In this document: positions 62,314-64,000 of the stretch, one piece after another
Layout: every line of letters begins with the position of its first letter
How positions within the stretch are numbered: the stretch's first letter is position 1
Assembly (NCBI RefSeq): GCF_021432765.1
Contig: NZ_CP058908.1
Coordinates: 636,001-700,000 of the forward strand
DNA: 64,000 bases
Direction of reading: 5' to 3'
Origin: Pseudomonas phenolilytica
GTDB taxonomy: Bacteria; Pseudomonadota; Gammaproteobacteria; Pseudomonadales; Pseudomonadaceae
Made by a program: the position numbers and the translations under genes
Notes under the pieces: generated by a model
Seen by the model: only the letters and a program-made list of their open reading frames with translations
What the model was told of the DNA's origin: nothing
Databases searched by the model: none

Positions 62314-64000
62314 ATGTTCTCCGTGCGCACCCTACTGCTGGCGGCCCTGGCCGCACTTTCCCTGAACGCGATGCCGGCGCTGGCTCAGGCGCTGGATATC
62401 ACCGGCAGCAAACCGGCCGCCGAGGCCGAAGCCAAGCCCGCCGCCCCGTCGCTCGCCGAACAGATTCAGCAGCAGGCCGAGCAGACCGCGACCGCGCGCC
62501 AGCAGCTCGAAGAGCGCAGGACGCAATTCGCACAGGCGCCCAAGGAGATCGTCGAAGCCCGACGCGCACTCGATGCGCTCAAGGCCAAGCCGGACGAAGA
62601 CCCGGCCAGGCGCTACGCCGGCCTGAACGTCGCGGCGCTCGATCAGCGCCTGGCCGAACGGATCGACGAGCTGGCCGAGTGGCAGAAACAGCTCAGCGCC
62701 GCCAACAGCCTGATCATCACCGCGCAGACCCGCCCGGAGCGTGCGCAGGCCGCCATCGGCAGCGCCCAGGCGCGCATCCAGGAGATCAACGCGCAGCTCA
62801 AGAGCGGGCGCGACGGCGGCAAGAGCCTCGGCGACGAGCAGCGCAGCCTGCTCAACGCGGAACTCGAGACCCTCGGCGCACAGATCGAACTGCGCCGCCA
62901 GGAGCTGGCCGGCAACAGCCTGATGCAGGACCTGGGCAAGGCACGCCGCGACCTGCTCGCCGAACGCATCGCCCGCGCCGAGCTGGAAACCCAGGCGCTG
63001 CAGGCGCTGATCAACGAGAAGCGCCGCGCCGAGTCCGAGCAGACCGTCGCCGAGCTGTCGGCCAAGGCCGAGCAGGCCGGCTCCGATACCCTCCTGGCCG
63101 CCGAAAGCGCGGAGAACCTCAAGCTCTCCGACTACCTGCTGCGCGCCACCGAGCGGCTGAACGACCTCAACCAGCAGAACCTGCGCACCCGCCAGCAACT
63201 CGACACGCTGACGCAGACCGACCAGGCGCTGGAAGAGCAGATCAGCGTGCTCGAAGGCAGTCTGTTGCTGTCGAAGATCCTCTACCAGCAGAAGCTGACC
63301 CTCCCCAAGGTGACGCTGGACAAGAACCTCGCCGACGAGATCGCCGACCTGCGGCTCTACCAGTTCGAGCTGAACCAGGCGCGCGAGAAGGCCGGCAACG
63401 CCCAGAGCTACGTCGATCAGCTGCTCGCCAGCCAGCCGGCCGAACAGGCGACAGCGGAGCTGCGCGCCGCGCTGCTGGAACTGCTCAACACCCGCAACGA
63501 GCTGCTCGACCGGCTGAACCGCACGCTCAACGCGCTGCTCAACGAATCGATCACCCTGCAGCTGAACCAGAAGCAGCTGCACGATACGGCGAGCGCCCTG
63601 AGCGCGACGCTCGACGAGCAGATGTTCTGGATTCCCAGCAACAAGCCGCTGGACCTGAGCTGGCTGGCCAGCGCGCCGCAGCGTCTGGAGCGCCAGCTCG
63701 CCAGCATTCCCTGGCGCTCGCTGCTGGGGGAGCTGGGCGCCGGCCTGAAGGAGCGTCCGCTGCTGTTCCTGCCGCTGCTGCTGGCAATTGCCGTACTGCT
63801 CTGGCGGCGCCCGGCGATCAACGCCAAGCTCGATGCGCTGAGCCGCGACGTCGGCCATTTCCGTAACGACAGCCAACTGCATACGCCTTTGGCGCTGTTG
63901 CTCAACCTGCTGCTGGCGCTGCCCGGTGCGCTGCTGCTGGCGCTGTGCGGCTATCTGCTGCAGATGGACGCGCGTGGGCAGAACCTCGGCCTCGGTGCCG
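62314..64000 (+). CDS. mscK: Mechanosensitive channel MscK/KefA (5' part, leaves window)
   Basis: The first 562 codons are visible. Signal peptide about residues 1-24 (MFSVRTLLLAALAALSLNAM then PALA), a long periplasmic coiled-coil MscS-porin domain (about 35-330, rich in Gln/Glu/Arg heptads such as EQIQQQAEQTATARQQLEER), then the inner-membrane domain starting near residue 480 (LLFLPLLLAIAVLLW, LLLNLLLALPGALLLALCG). The MscS core with the pore helix would be beyond the window. Position after the antiporter gene fits PA5022 (from memory). The large size expected (~1100 residues) favours MscK over MscS. Confidence 0.85.
   Translation, partial: MFSVRTLLLAALAALSLNAMPALAQALDITGSKPAAEAEAKPAAPSLAEQIQQQAEQTATARQQLEERRTQFAQAPKEIVEARRALDALKAKPDEDPARRYAGLNVAALDQRLAERIDELAEWQKQLSAANSLIITAQTRPERAQAAIGSAQARIQEINAQLKSGRDGGKSLGDEQRSLLNAELETLGAQIELRRQELAGNSLMQDLGKARRDLLAERIARAELETQALQALINEKRRAESEQTVAELSAKAEQAGSDTLLAAESAENLKLSDYLLRATERLNDLNQQNLRTRQQLDTLTQTDQALEEQISVLEGSLLLSKILYQQKLTLPKVTLDKNLADEIADLRLYQFELNQAREKAGNAQSYVDQLLASQPAEQATAELRAALLELLNTRNELLDRLNRTLNALLNESITLQLNQKQLHDTASALSATLDEQMFWIPSNKPLDLSWLASAPQRLERQLASIPWRSLLGELGAGLKERPLLFLPLLLAIAVLLWRRPAINAKLDALSRDVGHFRNDSQLHTPLALLLNLLLALPGALLLALCGYLLQMDARGQNLGLGA

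Noticed and set aside
1..64000. CRISPR arrays, insertion sequences, integrases, tRNA or rRNA genes
   Set aside because: No regularly spaced repeats, transposase/integrase motifs or cloverleaf/rRNA sequences were seen on either strand.

Overview
The window reads as ordinary chromosome of a high-GC gammaproteobacterium of the Pseudomonas/Stutzerimonas (P. stutzeri) group. The evidence is the gene order, which can be followed block by block against the P. aeruginosa layout as I remember it, and the typical Pseudomonas versions of aceF, dipA, the waa genes and the bio operon. I see no rRNA, tRNA, prophage, transposase or CRISPR array.

Layout. 0-2.5 kb: the 5' part of a receiver-domain response regulator, a tandem universal stress protein and an orphan ParA ATPase. 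2.9-7.5 kb: a five-gene branched-chain amino acid type (Liv/HAAT) ABC importer in one tightly overlapping operon. 7.5-10 kb: thyA, lgt and a TauE/SafE permease. 10.2-13.1 kb: an FAD oxidoreductase, an aldo/keto reductase and a conserved protein. 13.2-31.3 kb: the lipopolysaccharide core locus (hldE, msbA, a kinase-fold gene, waaL, a variable lower-GC cassette, a carbamoyltransferase, four further kinase-fold genes, waaG, waaC, waaF). 31.4-44 kb: ilvE, glnE, aceEF, a signal-peptide protein, the c-di-GMP phosphodiesterase gene dipA and msrA. 44.3-53.3 kb: two acyl-CoA dehydrogenases, a small protein and the biotin operon bioB-F-H-C-D. 53.4-58.4 kb: comF, srkA, rlmJ, a nitronate monooxygenase-like gene and a type 2 isopentenyl-diphosphate isomerase. 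58.5-64 kb: a third acyl-CoA dehydrogenase, a K+/H+ antiporter and the start of an MscK-type mechanosensitive channel that leaves the window.

How genes work together. The core locus holds heptose precursor synthesis (hldE), inner-core heptosyltransferases (waaC, waaF), a core glycosyltransferase (waaG), heptose kinases (waaP, wapP, and a wapQ-like gene that lacks the catalytic Asp), a carbamoyltransferase, the lipid A-core flippase (msbA) and the ligase (waaL). Between waaL and the carbamoyltransferase, where P. aeruginosa has outer-core genes such as wapR, ssg, dnpA, mig-14 and wapH, this genome carries a polysaccharide pyruvyl transferase, an unusual glycosyltransferase, a PseB-type 4,6-dehydratase and a TagB/TagF-like polyol-phosphate transferase. 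This is the best candidate for new biology in the window: a strain-specific outer-core or cap modification cassette. Other points of interest are a 44-codon small ORF wedged between waaG and waaP, two kinase-fold proteins whose catalytic Asp is replaced, paired palindromic operators upstream of aceE, a PsrA-like box upstream of an acyl-CoA dehydrogenase gene, a long inverted repeat downstream of msrA, and a set of REP-like elements around bioF/bioB, srkA and rlmJ.
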